From the NCBI RefSeq assembly GCF_027924565.1, contig NZ_AP027041.1, positions 868,001 through 932,000 of the forward strand: DNA of 64,000 bases, given 5' to 3'. The translations under genes were made by a program, and so were the position numbers. Shown here piece by piece: positions 18,132 to 28,611 of this stretch. Source of the DNA: Lysobacter auxotrophicus (GTDB lineage Bacteria > Pseudomonadota > Gammaproteobacteria > Xanthomonadales > Xanthomonadaceae). Under the pieces are notes generated by a model that did no database searches, was not told the origin of the DNA, and worked only from the letters and a program-made list of their open reading frames with translations. Within the stretch, counting starts at the first letter, position 1. Each line of letters opens with the position of its first letter.

Positions 18132-19988
18132 GTGCATCCGCATCACCGGTTGTTCCGCCGCCGTGCGCTGGCGGTTTCCCTGTTTTCTTGCGTGTTTTCC
18201 GCGGCCCCGGCGTTCGCCGACGACGCCGCCACCGATCTGGACCAGATCGTCGTTACCGCCACGCGCACCGCGCAGACGCAGGACCAGGCGCTCGCCGCGA
18301 TCACCGTGATCGACCGCGCGGAAATCGAGCGCCTCCAGCCCGCCTCGTTGCCGGCGCTCCTCACCGGGCGCGCGGGCATCTCGATCGCCAACAACGGCGG
18401 CGTCGGCAAGTCCACGTCGCTGTTCCTGCGCGGCACGGAATCCGATCACGTGCTGGTGCTGGTCGATGGCGTGAAGATCGGTTCGGCGACGAGCGGTGGT
18501 GCGTCGCTGCAGGACATTCCGGTCGAACAGATCGAGCGCGTCGAAATCGTGCGCGGTCCGTTCTCCAGCCTTTACGGTTCGGAGGCGATCGGCGGTGTGA
18601 TCCAGGTGTTCACGCGACGTCCGGCCGGCGCGTTCTCGCCGAACGCCAGCGCCGCCATCGGGAGCGAGAATACGCAGCGCGTCGCCGCGGGCGTGAGTGG
18701 CAGCGCCGCGGATTCGCGCGGCTGGTACGTCGTCAACGCCGCGCATGAGAACACCGACGGCATCAACGCGTATCGCGGCACGCGCAACTTCGATCCGGAC
18801 AAGGACGGCTATCGAAACGACTCGCTGACCGTGCAGGGCGGCTACCGCTTCAGCGAGCGGTGGGACGCCGATCTGCGCGCGTTCCGCGCCGAAGGTCGCA
18901 ACGAGTACGACGGCAGCGTCAACAACGAAGCCGACACGGTGCAGCAGGTCGTCGGCGGCCGCGTGCGCTACGTGCCAGGCGCGCGCGTGAAACTGACGGC
19001 GGGCCTCGGCACGAGCGCGGACCTCAGCGAGAACTTCCTCGACGGCGTGTATTCCTCGACGTTCGACACGCGCCGCGAATTGGGTTCGTTGCAGGCCGAT
19101 ATCGGCATCGCGACGGGCCTGCTCACGCTCGGTTTCGACTGGCTCGGCGACAAGGTGCAAAGCAATACCGATTACGCGCGCGATCGTCGCATCAACCGCG
19201 GCGTGTTCGGCCAGTGGCAGCAGGCGTTCGGCGCGCAGTCGGTGCAGGCCAGCGTGCGTCGCGACGACGACAGCCAGTTCGGCGGCGAGACCACCGGCAG
19301 CGTGCTGTGGGGTTGGGACGTCACCGACGCGCTGCGCCTCGGCGCGAGCTACGGCACCGCATTCAAGGCGCCGACGTTCAACGAACTCTACTTCCCGGGC
19401 TACGGCAATCCGGCGCTCGGGCCGGAAACCTCGCGCAGCGTCGAGCTGAGCCTGCGCGGCGAACACGGCTGGGGCACGTGGTCGCTCAACGCGTTCGAAA
19501 CGAAGATCGACGACCTGATCGCGTTCGACTCGTCGCTGGGCGACACGGGCGGACCGAACAACATCGATCGCGCCCGGATTCGCGGTGTCGAAGCCGTTGC
19601 CGGCACGACGTGGCTGGACTGGAACCTGCGCGCGAGCCTGACCTGGCTCGACCCGGTGAACGACGGCGACAACGCCAGCCACGGCAACGTGCTGCCGCGT
19701 CGTGCGAAGCAGTCGGGGCGCGTCGATGCCGATCGCCGCTTCGGACGTTTCAGCGTCGGCGCGAGCGTCACCGGCGCGGGCGAGCGCTACGACAACCTCA
19801 CCAACACCACGCGCCTGGCCGGCTACGGCCTTACGGATCTGCGCGCCGGCTTCGCCTTCACCGAAGCGTGGAGCGTGCAGGCCTCGCTCAACAACGCGTT
19901 CGACAAACGCTACGAAACCGCCGCGCTCTACAACCAGCCCGGACGCACGTGGCTGGTGACGGTGCGCTACCAGCCCGCCGCGCGCTGA
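18132..19988 (+). CDS. btuB: TonB-dependent vitamin B12 receptor BtuB
   Basis: Outer-membrane beta-barrel taking up cobalamin with TonB energy. The 618-residue product starts at GTG 18132, 7 nt after AAGGAG. It has a signal peptide ending AAPAFA (about residue 29), a TonB box in LDQIVVTATRT, and a plug domain (TSLFLRGTESDHVLVLVDG, IERVEIVRGPFSSLYGSEAIGGVI). The barrel ends in the family's C-terminal aromatic pattern. Its position directly after a B12 riboswitch and before cob genes sets it apart from siderophore receptors. GTG at 18126 is a less well-spaced alternative start. Confidence 0.93.
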   Translation: MHPHHRLFRRRALAVSLFSCVFSAAPAFADDAATDLDQIVVTATRTAQTQDQALAAITVIDRAEIERLQPASLPALLTGRAGISIANNGGVGKSTSLFLRGTESDHVLVLVDGVKIGSATSGGASLQDIPVEQIERVEIVRGPFSSLYGSEAIGGVIQVFTRRPAGAFSPNASAAIGSENTQRVAAGVSGSAADSRGWYVVNAAHENTDGINAYRGTRNFDPDKDGYRNDSLTVQGGYRFSERWDADLRAFRAEGRNEYDGSVNNEADTVQQVVGGRVRYVPGARVKLTAGLGTSADLSENFLDGVYSSTFDTRRELGSLQADIGIATGLLTLGFDWLGDKVQSNTDYARDRRINRGVFGQWQQAFGAQSVQASVRRDDDSQFGGETTGSVLWGWDVTDALRLGASYGTAFKAPTFNELYFPGYGNPALGPETSRSVELSLRGEHGWGTWSLNAFETKIDDLIAFDSSLGDTGGPNNIDRARIRGVEAVAGTTWLDWNLRASLTWLDPVNDGDNASHGNVLPRRAKQSGRVDADRRFGRFSVGASVTGAGERYDNLTNTTRLAGYGLTDLRAGFAFTEAWSVQASLNNAFDKRYETAALYNQPGRTWLVTVRYQPAAR

Positions 19989-20014
19989 CGGGCATCACTG
20001 CTGCGAGGTCGTCG

Positions 20015-20596
20015 ATGAAATCCCTTCCACGCAACGCCAACCTGGGCCTGTTCGCCGCATTCGCGGCGTTGATGGTCGCCACGCGCTTCCATCATTTCGG
20101 CGACGTGCTGCACCTGCCGGACGCGTCGATGTCGCTGTTCTTCCTCGGCGGCCTGTACCTGCGCAGGCACTGGCAGTTCGCGGCTTTCGTCGTGCTTGCG
20201 GTGGCGATCGACCGGATCGCGATCGAACGCGCCGGCGTCAGCGATTTCTGCGTGACGCCGGCGTACTCGTTCCTGCTGCCCGCGTACGGCGTGCTCTGGT
20301 ACGGCGGACGCCTCTACGCCGATCGTATGGGCACGCACTGGCGCTCGATCATCACGGCCTGCGGCCTGGCGTTCGTTGCCGCCACGGTGTCCTTCGCCAT
20401 TTCGAACGGCGCGTTCTATTGGCTCGGCGGCCGCTACGAAGACCCGAACGTCGCGCAATACCTCGCGCGCGCGTGGCAGTGGGGACCGCTGTTCGTCCGC
20501 ACGACGATCGCCTACGTGTTCGTCGCGCTGGCGGTGCACTGGATCGCGGCGTCGGCCCTTTCGATCCGCGCCGACCGCAGTTCCCCGAATCGATGA
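20015..20596 (+). CDS. btuM: BtuM-like cobalamin transporter (inner membrane, solitary S-component type), copy 1
   Basis: 193-residue protein with about six hydrophobic segments and no signal peptide. The pattern LMVATRFHHFG...ASMSLFFLGGLYLR and the motif DFCVTPAY with Cys79 resemble BtuM. BtuM is a solitary ECF-type S-component that carries cobalamin without BtuCD and has a cobalt-binding cysteine near residue 80. Position supports this: 26 nt after btuB, under the same riboswitch, with no btuCDF nearby. A close paralogue follows at once. The family call is from memory of motif and length, not a search. Confidence 0.65.
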   Translation: MKSLPRNANLGLFAAFAALMVATRFHHFGDVLHLPDASMSLFFLGGLYLRRHWQFAAFVVLAVAIDRIAIERAGVSDFCVTPAYSFLLPAYGVLWYGGRLYADRMGTHWRSIITACGLAFVAATVSFAISNGAFYWLGGRYEDPNVAQYLARAWQWGPLFVRTTIAYVFVALAVHWIAASALSIRADRSSPNR

Positions 20597-20610
20597 ACGG
20601 AGACCACGCC

Positions 20611-21219
20611 ATGTCCGCCATGCCCGCACTTTCCGAACGCGCGCTTCCGATCGCGTCCACGCGCACGCAGATCCTCGTCGCCGGCGCGCTCGCCGCGCTC
20701 ATGATCGCCACGCGCGGTCAGCACTTCGCCAGCGTGAACGCACTGCCGAGCGCGTCGTGGGCGGTGTTCTTCCTTGCGGGTGCACTGTTGCGGCCGATGT
20801 GGGCGCTGCCGGCGTTCTTCGTGCTGTCGTCGCTGCTGGATTTCGCCAGCCTGGCCACCGGCACGATCACCGACTGGTGCCTGTCGCCCGCGTACTGGGC
20901 GGTCGCGCTCGCCTACGCGACGCTGTGGCTGGGCGGCACGTGGTATGCGCGCGGCCATCGGGATGCCTGGAGCGCGGTGCCGCGACTGGCGCTGGTGCTG
21001 GGGGTTTCGGCGAGCGTCGCGTACCTGATCTCGAAGGGCGGCTTCTATTTCTTTTCGGGCCGCTATCCCGACGCGACGCTGGCCGGTTTCCTCGCACGCA
21101 TCCCGCAGTACTACCCGCGCTCGCTCGGCACGCTCGCCGGTTACGTGGGCCTCGCGTTCGCGTTGCGCGCCATCACGCTCGGCTTCGCGCGACGGCACGC
21201 ACGGAGCGCGCACGCATGA
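20611..21219 (+). CDS. BtuM-like membrane protein, copy 2 (tandem paralogue)
   Basis: 202-residue multi-pass protein colinear with the preceding one: LMIATRGQHFA...ASWAVFFLAGALLR, then TDWCLSPAYWAVALAY with Cys90 aligned to Cys79 of copy 1, then a SKGGFYFFSGRYPDATLAGFL segment matching SNGAFYWLGGRYEDPNVAQYL. The ATG at 20611 follows CGGAGA by 7 nt; the ATG at 20593 is less likely. The stop overlaps the cobO ATG (atga). It may carry a different corrinoid, or pair with copy 1. Confidence 0.6.
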   Translation: MSAMPALSERALPIASTRTQILVAGALAALMIATRGQHFASVNALPSASWAVFFLAGALLRPMWALPAFFVLSSLLDFASLATGTITDWCLSPAYWAVALAYATLWLGGTWYARGHRDAWSAVPRLALVLGVSASVAYLISKGGFYFFSGRYPDATLAGFLARIPQYYPRSLGTLAGYVGLAFALRAITLGFARRHARSAHA

Positions 21220-21842
21220 GCGCCGGGTCCGAACGACGCGGGCTTTCCCCCGACGAACATCACCGCGAACGCGCGCAGCGCAAGAAGGAACTGATCGATC
21301 GACGCATCGCACGCGCGACGATCGACCGCGGCGTCGTCGTGGTGAACACGGGCAACGGCAAGGGCAAGAGCTCGTCCGGCTTCGGCATGCTCGCGCGATC
21401 GCTCGGGCATGGCTTCCGCTGCGGCGTGGTGCAGTTTATCAAGGGAAGTTTCACCACGGGCGAGGAAGCGTTCTTCCGTCGTTTCGACGATCTCGTCGCT
21501 TACCGCGTGATGGGCGAGGGCTACACGTGGGAGACGCAGGATCGCCCTCGCGACGTCACCGCGGCCGCTGCGGCGTGGGATGTGGCCGCGCGCATGTTGG
21601 CCGATCCCGCGTACGACTTCGTGCTGCTGGATGAACTCAACATCGCGTTGACGAAGGACTACATCGCGCTGGAGGACGTGCTCGCCGCGCTGGCGGCGCG
21701 GCCGCCTAAGCAGCACGTCGTGATCACCGGTCGCGGCGCGCCCGACGCGCTGGTCGACGCCGCCGACACCGTCACCGAGATGCGCGTGGTGAAGCACGCG
21801 TTCAAGGCCGGCATCAAGGCGCAGCACGGCATCGAGCTGTGA
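21216..21842 (+). CDS. cobO: Cob(I)yrinic acid a,c-diamide adenosyltransferase
   Basis: Transfers the 5'-deoxyadenosyl group from ATP to the reduced cobalt of corrinoids (CobA/CobO/BtuR family). The 208-residue product has the P-loop [14 protein letters not shown] at about 44-57, preceded by a basic N-terminal helix ([10 protein letters not shown]). [26 protein letters not shown] and VVITGRGAP are family signatures. Its start overlaps the upstream gene by 4 nt. Confidence 0.95.
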   Translation: MSAGSERRGLSPDEHHRERAQRKKELIDRRIARATIDRGVVVVNTGNGKGKSSSGFGMLARSLGHGFRCGVVQFIKGSFTTGEEAFFRRFDDLVAYRVMGEGYTWETQDRPRDVTAAAAAWDVAARMLADPAYDFVLLDELNIALTKDYIALEDVLAALAARPPKQHVVITGRGAPDALVDAADTVTEMRVVKHAFKAGIKAQHGIEL

Positions 21843-21844
21843 CC

Positions 21845-23137
21845 ATGGACCTTCGCCATTGCCCCGCGCTGCTGGTTTCCGCGCCCGCGTCCGGGCAGGG
21901 CAAGACCAGCGTCACCGCCGCGCTCGCCCGATGGCATGCGCGCCAGGGGCGCCGCGTGCGTGTGTTCAAGACCGGGCCGGATTTCCTCGATCCGACGGTG
22001 CTCGAACGCGCGAGTGGCGCGCCGGCTTACCAGCTCGACCTGTGGATGAACGGCGAAGCCGACGTGCGCGCGCGATTGAACGCCGCCGCGCGCGACGCCG
22101 ATCTCATCCTCGTGGAAGGCGTGATGGGCCTGTTCGATGGCTCGCCTTCGAGTGCGGACCTGGCGCAGGCGTTCGGCCTGCCGGTGCTCGCGGTGATCGA
22201 CGGCTCGGCGATGGCACAGACCTTCGGCGCGCTGGCGACCGGGCTTGCGCGCTATCGCGCCGGCCTCGTCGTGCACGGCGTCGCCGCGAACCGCATCGGA
22301 AGCGCGCACCATGCGCGACTGCTGCGCGAGAGCGTGCCGCCAGAGCTGCACTGGGTCGGTGCGTTGCCGCGCAATGCAGCGCTGGCGTTGCCGGAACGTC
22401 ATCTCGGCCTGGTGTCCGCCGGCGAGTTGCACGATCTCGATGCGCGCGTGGATGCGCTCGCGGATGCATGGCAGCAGCACGCCTCGACCGCGCTTCCGCC
22501 GCGCGTGGCGTTCGTCGCGTCGGATACGCCGTCCGTGCGTGGATTGCTGCAAGGCGTGCGGATCGCGATCGCGCGCGACGCGGCGTTCTGCTTTCTCTAT
22601 CCCGCCAACCTGGATCTCCTCCGCGATGCCGGCGCGCAGTTGCGCTACTTCTCGCCGCTCGCGGGCGATCCGCTTCCCGAGTGCGACGCCGTGTGGCTTC
22701 CGGGCGGGTATCCCGAATTGCATCTGCATGCACTGTCGCAGCGCACCGACCTGCACATCGCATTGCGCGCGCATCGCGACGCCGGCAAGCCGCTGCTCGC
22801 CGAATGCGGCGGCTTGTTGTTCGCGCTGGATTCGCTGGCCGATCGCGACGGCGCGCGTGCGCCGATGGCCGGGCTGCTGCGGGGCTCGGCGGCGATGCAG
22901 TCGCGAATGGCGGCGCTTGGACTGCAGTCGGTCGCGCTTCCGGAAGGCACGCTGCGCGGCCACACGTTCCATTACGCGAAGGCGAGCGTGGACGCGGTGC
23001 CGATCGCGGTCGCCGTGAATCCGAACGACGGTCCGAGCGCCGAGGCGGTGTATCGCGAAGGGCGCATGACGGCGAGCTTCGTACACGTCTATTTCCCGTC
23101 CAACCCGCACGCAGCGACGAGGCTCTTCGCGCCGTGA
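21845..23137 (+). CDS. cobB: Cobyrinate a,c-diamide synthase
   Basis: Amidates carboxylates a and c of the corrin ring (CobB/CbiA). The product is ~430 residues. The N-terminal dethiobiotin-synthetase-like ATPase has the P-loop [12 protein letters not shown] and KTGPDFLDP; the middle has the switch [11 protein letters not shown]. The C-terminal class I glutamine amidotransferase has catalytic Cys321 (LAECGG) and His in [11 protein letters not shown]. The ATG at 21845 lies 2 nt after the cobO stop. A GTG at 21839, overlapping that stop, is an alternative start two codons longer. Confidence 0.94.
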   Translation: MDLRHCPALLVSAPASGQGKTSVTAALARWHARQGRRVRVFKTGPDFLDPTVLERASGAPAYQLDLWMNGEADVRARLNAAARDADLILVEGVMGLFDGSPSSADLAQAFGLPVLAVIDGSAMAQTFGALATGLARYRAGLVVHGVAANRIGSAHHARLLRESVPPELHWVGALPRNAALALPERHLGLVSAGELHDLDARVDALADAWQQHASTALPPRVAFVASDTPSVRGLLQGVRIAIARDAAFCFLYPANLDLLRDAGAQLRYFSPLAGDPLPECDAVWLPGGYPELHLHALSQRTDLHIALRAHRDAGKPLLAECGGLLFALDSLADRDGARAPMAGLLRGSAAMQSRMAALGLQSVALPEGTLRGHTFHYAKASVDAVPIAVAVNPNDGPSAEAVYREGRMTASFVHVYFPSNPHAATRLFAP

Positions 23138-24054
23138 ACGTCGCACTCGCCATGCTCGCCGCCGTGGCGCTCGACGCGATGCTGGGCGAGCCGCGGCGCG
23201 CGCACCCGCTGGTCGCGTTCGGCCGGTATGCAGCGTGGATCGAACGGCGATGGCACCGCGACCGTCGCGCGGCCGGCGTGTTCGCGTGGATGCTCGCCGT
23301 CGCGCCGCTGGTGCTTGCCGTCGCAGGGGTGTCGCATCTCGTGGGGCGATGGCCGTGGGCGTCGTCGATCCTCGCGGCGTTGGTGCTGTACCTGGCGATC
23401 GGGCATCGCAGCCTGGCCGAGCACGCCCGCGCGGTGGAAATCGCACTGCGTGCGGACGACCTCGACGCCGCACGCGCGGCGGTGGGTCGCATGGTGAGCC
23501 GCGACACCGGCGCGCTCGACACCTCGCAGGTCGCCGCCGCGGCGACGGAATCGGTGCTCGAAAACGGCAGCGACGCGGTGTTCGGGGCGCTGTTCTGGTT
23601 CGCGTTGCTTGGTGCGCCCGGCGCCGTGCTGTATCGCCTCGCCAACACGCTGGACGCGATGTGGGGCTACCGGACGCCGCGCCTGCTGCGCTTCGGCTGG
23701 GCGGCGGCGCGCATCGACGATGTGCTGAATATCGTCCCCGCGCGCCTGACCGCGCTGACGTACGCACTACTCGGCCATGCACGAACGGCGCTGCACTGCT
23801 GGCGTACGCAGGCGCCGCAATGGGACAGCCCGAATGCGGGGCCGGTGATGGCCGCCGGCGCCGGTGCGCTGCGCGTGCGCCTCGGCGGCGCGGCGCCGTA
23901 TCACGGTGTGTGGGAAGCGCGCCCGCTGCTCGGCGAAGGTGAGGCGCCGGACGCCGATTCGATATCGGCCGCGTTGCGCCTGGTCCGTCGCGGCGTCTGG
24001 TTGTGGCTCGCGGTGGCGTTCATCGCGATAGTGCCTGGAGGTCTGCATGCTTGA
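23134..24054 (+). CDS. cbiB: Adenosylcobinamide-phosphate synthase CbiB
   Basis: Membrane enzyme attaching (R)-1-amino-2-propanol phosphate to adenosylcobyrate. The 306-residue product has several hydrophobic helices. It shows family motifs: [19 protein letters not shown] near the start, the [13 protein letters not shown] region, [19 protein letters not shown], and the C-terminal [19 protein letters not shown]. Translation starts at a GTG overlapping the cobB stop. It runs 8 nt into the next gene, cobD. Confidence 0.94.
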   Translation: MNVALAMLAAVALDAMLGEPRRAHPLVAFGRYAAWIERRWHRDRRAAGVFAWMLAVAPLVLAVAGVSHLVGRWPWASSILAALVLYLAIGHRSLAEHARAVEIALRADDLDAARAAVGRMVSRDTGALDTSQVAAAATESVLENGSDAVFGALFWFALLGAPGAVLYRLANTLDAMWGYRTPRLLRFGWAAARIDDVLNIVPARLTALTYALLGHARTALHCWRTQAPQWDSPNAGPVMAAGAGALRVRLGGAAPYHGVWEARPLLGEGEAPDADSISAALRLVRRGVWLWLAVAFIAIVPGGLHA

Positions 24055-25042
24055 ACACGGCGGCCGATTGCTGCGCGCCGCGCGCACCTACGGCATCGCG
24101 CCAGAGCGCTGGCTCGACCTGTCGACCGGGATCAGCCCGTTCGCGTGGCCGGTGCCGCCCATCCCGGCGTCCGCATGGCACCGCCTGCCGGAGGACAATG
24201 ACGGGCTGGAAGCGGCTGCGCGCGATTATTACGGCGCGCCTTCGCTGCTCGCGGTCGCCGGCTCGCAGGCCGCGATCCAGGCCCTTCCGCGTCTGCGCCC
24301 GCATTCGCGCGTCGGCGTGATCGCCCCCGGGTACGCGGAGCACGCGCATGCGTGGCGCGCTGCCGGGCATGCGGTCGAAACGCTTCCCGCCGATATGTTG
24401 CTGGCACAACACGGGCGCTTCGACGTCATCGTGTTGATCCACCCGAACAACCCGGGCGGTGAACGCTTCGATCGCGAGCGACTGCTCGAACTGCATGCAA
24501 CGCTCGCGCAGCGAGGCGGGTGGCTCGTCGTCGACGAAGCCTTCATGGATGCGACGCCCGAGGCGAGCCTGTGCGATGCAGGCGATCGCGACGGGCTCAT
24601 CGTGCTGCGGTCGGTCGGCAAGTTCTTCGGCCTTGCCGGAGCGAGGGCAGGCTTCGTCTGCGCGAGTGCGGCGCGGCTTGCATCGCTGCGCGACATGCTG
24701 GGGCCGTGGACGCTCACCGGTCCCAGCCGCTACGTGGTGCGCTGCGCGCTGCAAGATCGCGAGTGGCATGCCATGCAGCGTGAACGACTGGCCGCGTTCG
24801 GCGCGCGCCTGCGCGAAACGCTGGCCGCCGCCGGATTCGCGCCGGACGCCGGTTGCGCGTTCTTCCAGTGGAAGCGCGATCCGCGCGCGGCCGCGATGCA
24901 CGAAGCGATTGCGCGGCGCGGCATCCTGACGCGCCGGTTCGACGAGCCCGCGAGCATCCGTTTCGGCTTGCCGCCGGACGGCCTCGCGTTCGAGCGACTG
25001 CACGAGGGCGTCCGCGCAGCATTGACGGAGATCGACGCATGA
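24047..25042 (+). CDS. cobD: L-threonine-O-3-phosphate decarboxylase
   Basis: PLP enzyme of the aminotransferase fold-type I family that makes (R)-1-amino-2-propanol phosphate, the linker used by CbiB (called CobD in Salmonella, CobC in Pseudomonas). The 331-residue product has the entry motif [13 protein letters not shown], the HPNNPGG segment, VVDEAFMD, and the PLP lysine at 192 in [15 protein letters not shown]. The ATG overlaps the cbiB end by 8 nt, which keeps enzyme and consumer together. Confidence 0.93.
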   Translation: MLEHGGRLLRAARTYGIAPERWLDLSTGISPFAWPVPPIPASAWHRLPEDNDGLEAAARDYYGAPSLLAVAGSQAAIQALPRLRPHSRVGVIAPGYAEHAHAWRAAGHAVETLPADMLLAQHGRFDVIVLIHPNNPGGERFDRERLLELHATLAQRGGWLVVDEAFMDATPEASLCDAGDRDGLIVLRSVGKFFGLAGARAGFVCASAARLASLRDMLGPWTLTGPSRYVVRCALQDREWHAMQRERLAAFGARLRETLAAAGFAPDAGCAFFQWKRDPRAAAMHEAIARRGILTRRFDEPASIRFGLPPDGLAFERLHEGVRAALTEIDA

Positions 25043-26511
25043 GCGCGCACGTGCTGATGGTGCAGGGATGTACGTCCGATGCCGGCAAGAGCACGCTCGT
25101 CGCGGCGCTGTGTCGATGGCTGCATCGGCGCGGTGTGCGCGTGGCGCCGTTCAAGCCGCAGAACATGGCGCTCAACTCGGCGGTGACCGAGGACGGCGGC
25201 GAGATCGGCCGCGCGCAGGCGGTGCAGGCCCAGGCGTGCGGCCTCGCGCCGCACACGGAGTTCAATCCGGTGCTGCTCAAGCCCAACAGCGACACCGGTG
25301 CGCAGGTCATCGTGCACGGCCGCGTCGCGGCGAATCTGGATGCGCGCGGCTATCACGATTACAAGCGCATCGCGCGCGAAGCGGTGCTCGCCTCGCACGC
25401 GCGACTGTGCGAGCGTTTCGATGCGGTGATCGTCGAAGGCGCGGGCAGTCCGGCGGAAATCAACCTGCGCGCGAACGACATCGCCAACATGGGCTACGCC
25501 GAAGCGGTGGATTGCCCGGTGATCCTGATCGCCGACATCGACCGCGGCGGCGTGTTCGCGCACCTCGTGGGAACGCTCGCGTTGCTCAGCGAAAGCGAGC
25601 GCGCCCGCGTGCAGGGCATTGTCATCAACCGCTTTCGCGGCGACATCGCGCTGCTGGAGCCCGGGCTCGAATGGCTCACGCGCGAGACCGGAAAGCCCGT
25701 GCTCGGCGTGCTGCCGTACCTGCACGGGCTGCACATCGAGGCCGAAGACGCGGTGCCGATGCCGCGCGAGACGCCCGGCGCGCAGTTGCGCGTCGTCGTG
25801 CCGGTGCTGCCGCGCATCAGCAATCACACCGATTTCGATGCATTGCGCGCGCATCCGCAGGTGGACCTGCGATTCGTCGGCGCAGGACAAACGCCGCCGC
25901 CGTGCGATCTCATCGTGCTGCCGGGCAGCAAGTCCACGCGCGCCGATCTGGCGTGGCTGCGCGCGAACGGATGGGCGGACGCCATCGCGCGCCACCTGCG
26001 CTACGGCGGCAAGGTGCTCGGCATCTGCGGCGGGCTGCAGATGCTCGGGCGTGCCGTGCACGATCCCCACGGCATCGAGGGCGATGCGGGGTCCAGCGAG
26101 GGCCTGGGCTGGCTGGAGCTTGAAACCACGCTCGCGTCGCACAAGCACTTGCGCAACGTCACCGGCCGTCTTGCGTTCGACAACGCGGCGCTGCGCGGAT
26201 ACGAGATCCACTGCGGAACGAGCGAAGGGCCGGCGTTGTCGCGTCCCGCGTGCACGCTCGACGAGGGGCGCGCAGACGGCGCGATGTCGGAGGATGGAAG
26301 CATCATCGGCACCTACGTGCACGGCGTGTTCGACCATCCCGATGCGCTGGCCGCGCTGTTGCGGTGGGCCGGCCTGCATGAAGCGCAGCGACTCGACATC
26401 CATGCGTTGCGCGAGGCCTCGCTGGAGCGCCTGGCGGACGCGATCGAAGCGCACCTCGACACCGATGCCGTGCTCCGGCTCCTCGGGCAGGAGGCTGCAT
26501 GCGAACCTTGA
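25039..26511 (+). CDS. cobQ: Cobyric acid synthase
   Basis: Amidates carboxylates b, d, e and g of adenosylcobyrinic acid a,c-diamide (CobQ/CbiP). The 490-residue product has the N-terminal ATPase [16 protein letters not shown], the [10 protein letters not shown] and [12 protein letters not shown] motifs, and a C-terminal amidotransferase with Cys330 ([11 protein letters not shown]) and His in [11 protein letters not shown]. The atga overlap with cobD, and a 13-nt overlap with cobU, show tight coupling. Confidence 0.96.
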   Translation: MSAHVLMVQGCTSDAGKSTLVAALCRWLHRRGVRVAPFKPQNMALNSAVTEDGGEIGRAQAVQAQACGLAPHTEFNPVLLKPNSDTGAQVIVHGRVAANLDARGYHDYKRIAREAVLASHARLCERFDAVIVEGAGSPAEINLRANDIANMGYAEAVDCPVILIADIDRGGVFAHLVGTLALLSESERARVQGIVINRFRGDIALLEPGLEWLTRETGKPVLGVLPYLHGLHIEAEDAVPMPRETPGAQLRVVVPVLPRISNHTDFDALRAHPQVDLRFVGAGQTPPPCDLIVLPGSKSTRADLAWLRANGWADAIARHLRYGGKVLGICGGLQMLGRAVHDPHGIEGDAGSSEGLGWLELETTLASHKHLRNVTGRLAFDNAALRGYEIHCGTSEGPALSRPACTLDEGRADGAMSEDGSIIGTYVHGVFDHPDALAALLRWAGLHEAQRLDIHALREASLERLADAIEAHLDTDAVLRLLGQEAACEP

Positions 26512-27020
26512 TCCTTGGCGGTGCGCGTTCGGGAAAGAGCGCGCTGGCCGAGCGCATCGCGATCGAGTCCGGTCGCGATGTCGTCTACATCGCCACCGCG
26601 CGCGCGGGCGATGCCGAGATGCACGAACGCATCGCGCATCATCGTGAACGGCGCCCCTCGCACTGGGAGTCCGTCGAAGAACACCTGGCGCTCGCTACCG
26701 CCCTGCGCGACCGCGCGCGACATGATCGCTGCGTGCTCGTGGATTGCCTGACGTTGTGGCTCGCCAACCTGCTGGCGGAGCAGGATGCGCCGCGCTTCGA
26801 ACGCGAACGCGGCGCGCTGCTCGACGTGCTGCCGACCTTGCCGGGTCAGATCCTCATCGTAAGCAACGAGACCGGGTTGGGCGTGGTGCCGATGGGCGCG
26901 CTCACGCGGCGCTTCGTCGACGAGGCGGGGCGCCTGCACCAGGAGCTCGCACGCCGCTGCGATCGCGTGCTGTTCGTCGCGGCGGGGCTGCCGCTCGCAC
27001 TGAAGGGGACGTACGGATGA
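26499..27020 (+). CDS. cobU: Adenosylcobinamide kinase / adenosylcobinamide-phosphate guanylyltransferase
   Basis: Bifunctional nucleotide-loop assembly enzyme that phosphorylates adenosylcobinamide and then transfers GMP to it. The 173-residue product has the P-loop GGARSGKS at 7-14, the [10 protein letters not shown] loop carrying the His that becomes guanylylated, and [13 protein letters not shown] and [10 protein letters not shown] near the end. This activity lets the cell use imported cobinamide. Confidence 0.95.
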   Translation: MRTLILGGARSGKSALAERIAIESGRDVVYIATARAGDAEMHERIAHHRERRPSHWESVEEHLALATALRDRARHDRCVLVDCLTLWLANLLAEQDAPRFERERGALLDVLPTLPGQILIVSNETGLGVVPMGALTRRFVDEAGRLHQELARRCDRVLFVAAGLPLALKGTYG

Positions 27021-28063
27021 ACGAGGCATGGTGGTGCAGGCCGTGCGACGCGCCGGATATCGACGTCGAGCGGATCGCGCTCGCGCGGCAGGGCATGCTG
27101 ACGAAACCGCCCGGTTCGCTGGGCGCATTGGAGGATCTCGCCGTGTGGTGCGCGGCGCGGCAGGGCACGGATCGTCCGGGAATCGAACGCGTGTGGATCA
27201 GCGTGTTCGCCGCCGACCATGGCGTGGCGGCGGAAGGCGTGTCGGCGTTTCCGCAGGCGGTGACCGGCGAGATGGTGCGCAACTTCGCGACCGGCGGCGC
27301 CGCGATCGCGGTACTCGCGCGGCAGCTTGGCGCGCGGCTCGACGTGGTGAACCTGGGCACGGTGAACGATCCCGGCGAGGTACCGGGCGTGCACCGCGCG
27401 ACGATCGCGCCGGCCACGGCGAACTTCTGCGATGCCGCGGCGATGACGCCGGTACAACTGCGCACCGCGATGCAAGCCGGTGCCGATCGCGCGGCGCTCG
27501 CGCTCGATCACGATGCGGACCTGTTCATCGGCGGCGAGATGGGCATCGGCAATACGACGTCCGCAACGGCGCTGGCGTGCGCGTTGCTGGACGAGTCGCC
27601 CGACGCGCTGGTCGGTGCGGGAACCGGCCTGGATTCGGCCGGCATGGCGCGCAAGCGGGACGTCGTGCAGCGCGCGCTCGATCGTCACGCCGACGCGCGC
27701 GATCCGCTCGAACGCCTGCGGCGCCTCGGCGGTTTCGAGATCGCCGCGCTGACCGGCGCATACATCGCCGCCGCGCAATCGCGGATGCCCGTGCTGGTGG
27801 ATGGTTTCATCACCACCGTCGCCGCGCTCGCCGCGGTGCGATTGAACGCCAGCGCGCGCGAATGGCTGTGCTTCGCGCACCGCTCGAACGAGCGCGGGCA
27901 TGCGCGCGTGCTCGATGCATTGCAGGCGCAGCCATTGCTGGACCTGCGCATGCGCCTGGGCGAAGCAAGCGGCGCCGCCGTCGCTGTTCCGCTGCTGCGG
28001 CTGGCATGCGCGCTGCATCGGGAGATGGCGACGTTCGAACAGGCCGGCGTTACGCGCGCATGA
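27017..28063 (+). CDS. cobT: Nicotinate-nucleotide-dimethylbenzimidazole phosphoribosyltransferase
   Basis: Activates the lower ligand by making alpha-ribazole phosphate from nicotinate mononucleotide and dimethylbenzimidazole. The 348-residue product has the [15 protein letters not shown] motif at about 35-50, [15 protein letters not shown], the [11 protein letters not shown] loop, and the catalytic-region segment [17 protein letters not shown]. The ATG overlaps the cobU stop by 4 nt. Confidence 0.95.
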   Translation: MNEAWWCRPCDAPDIDVERIALARQGMLTKPPGSLGALEDLAVWCAARQGTDRPGIERVWISVFAADHGVAAEGVSAFPQAVTGEMVRNFATGGAAIAVLARQLGARLDVVNLGTVNDPGEVPGVHRATIAPATANFCDAAAMTPVQLRTAMQAGADRAALALDHDADLFIGGEMGIGNTTSATALACALLDESPDALVGAGTGLDSAGMARKRDVVQRALDRHADARDPLERLRRLGGFEIAALTGAYIAAAQSRMPVLVDGFITTVAALAAVRLNASAREWLCFAHRSNERGHARVLDALQAQPLLDLRMRLGEASGAAVAVPLLRLACALHREMATFEQAGVTRA

Positions 28064-28611
28064 CGACGGCGACGATCGATCTGCTGCGACATGGCGACAC
28101 CGGTCAGCGCAGCTACCGCGGGCAACTCGACGATGCACTCAGCGAGCTGGGCTGGTCGCAGCTTCGTGGCGCGGTGGTCGGGCAGGAATGGTCGATGATC
28201 GTGTCCTCGACGTTGCAGCGTTGCGCGCGATTCGCGCATGAGTTGGCGAGTACGCGAGGCGTACCGCTGCATCTGGACGCGCGCCTGGCCGAGTACCACT
28301 TCGGCCATTGGCAAGGCGTGCCGATCGAAACGCTGGCGGAAGAACAGGGCGAGGCGCTCGGCCGGTTCTGGGCGGACCCGGTGGCGCATCCACCGCCGGG
28401 CGGCGAGACGTTCGCGCAGTTCCGCGCGCGCCTTTGCGCGGCGATGGACGATGTCGCGGCCAGTGCGGGACGCGGCCGCGTCCTGGTGGTCACGCACGGC
28501 GGCGCGATCCGGCTGCTGCGCTGCATCGCCGAGGCGCGCGGCTTCGGCGATATGGCCGGCATCGACGTGCCGCACGCGTCGCTGCATCGCATCCGCTGGC
28601 CGGCCGCGTGA
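28060..28611 (+). CDS. cobC: Alpha-ribazole phosphatase (histidine phosphatase family)
   Basis: 183-residue phosphoglycerate-mutase-type phosphatase. The phosphohistidine is His11 in LLRHGD, the acid motif is around [11 protein letters not shown], and the second histidine is in [11 protein letters not shown]. Histidine phosphatases have many substrates. The place between cobT and cobS, overlapping both, makes removal of the 5'-phosphate from alpha-ribazole phosphate or from the final product the likely role. Confidence 0.87.
   Translation: MTTATIDLLRHGDTGQRSYRGQLDDALSELGWSQLRGAVVGQEWSMIVSSTLQRCARFAHELASTRGVPLHLDARLAEYHFGHWQGVPIETLAEEQGEALGRFWADPVAHPPPGGETFAQFRARLCAAMDDVAASAGRGRVLVVTHGGAIRLLRCIAEARGFGDMAGIDVPHASLHRIRWPAA

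Noticed and set aside
18132-19988. Siderophore receptor
   Set aside because: TonB-dependent receptors look alike, but the B12 riboswitch directly upstream and the cob genes downstream identify BtuB.
28060-28611. Phosphoglycerate mutase
   Set aside because: The histidine phosphatase fold is shared, but length (183 aa) and position between cobT and cobS favour alpha-ribazole phosphatase.
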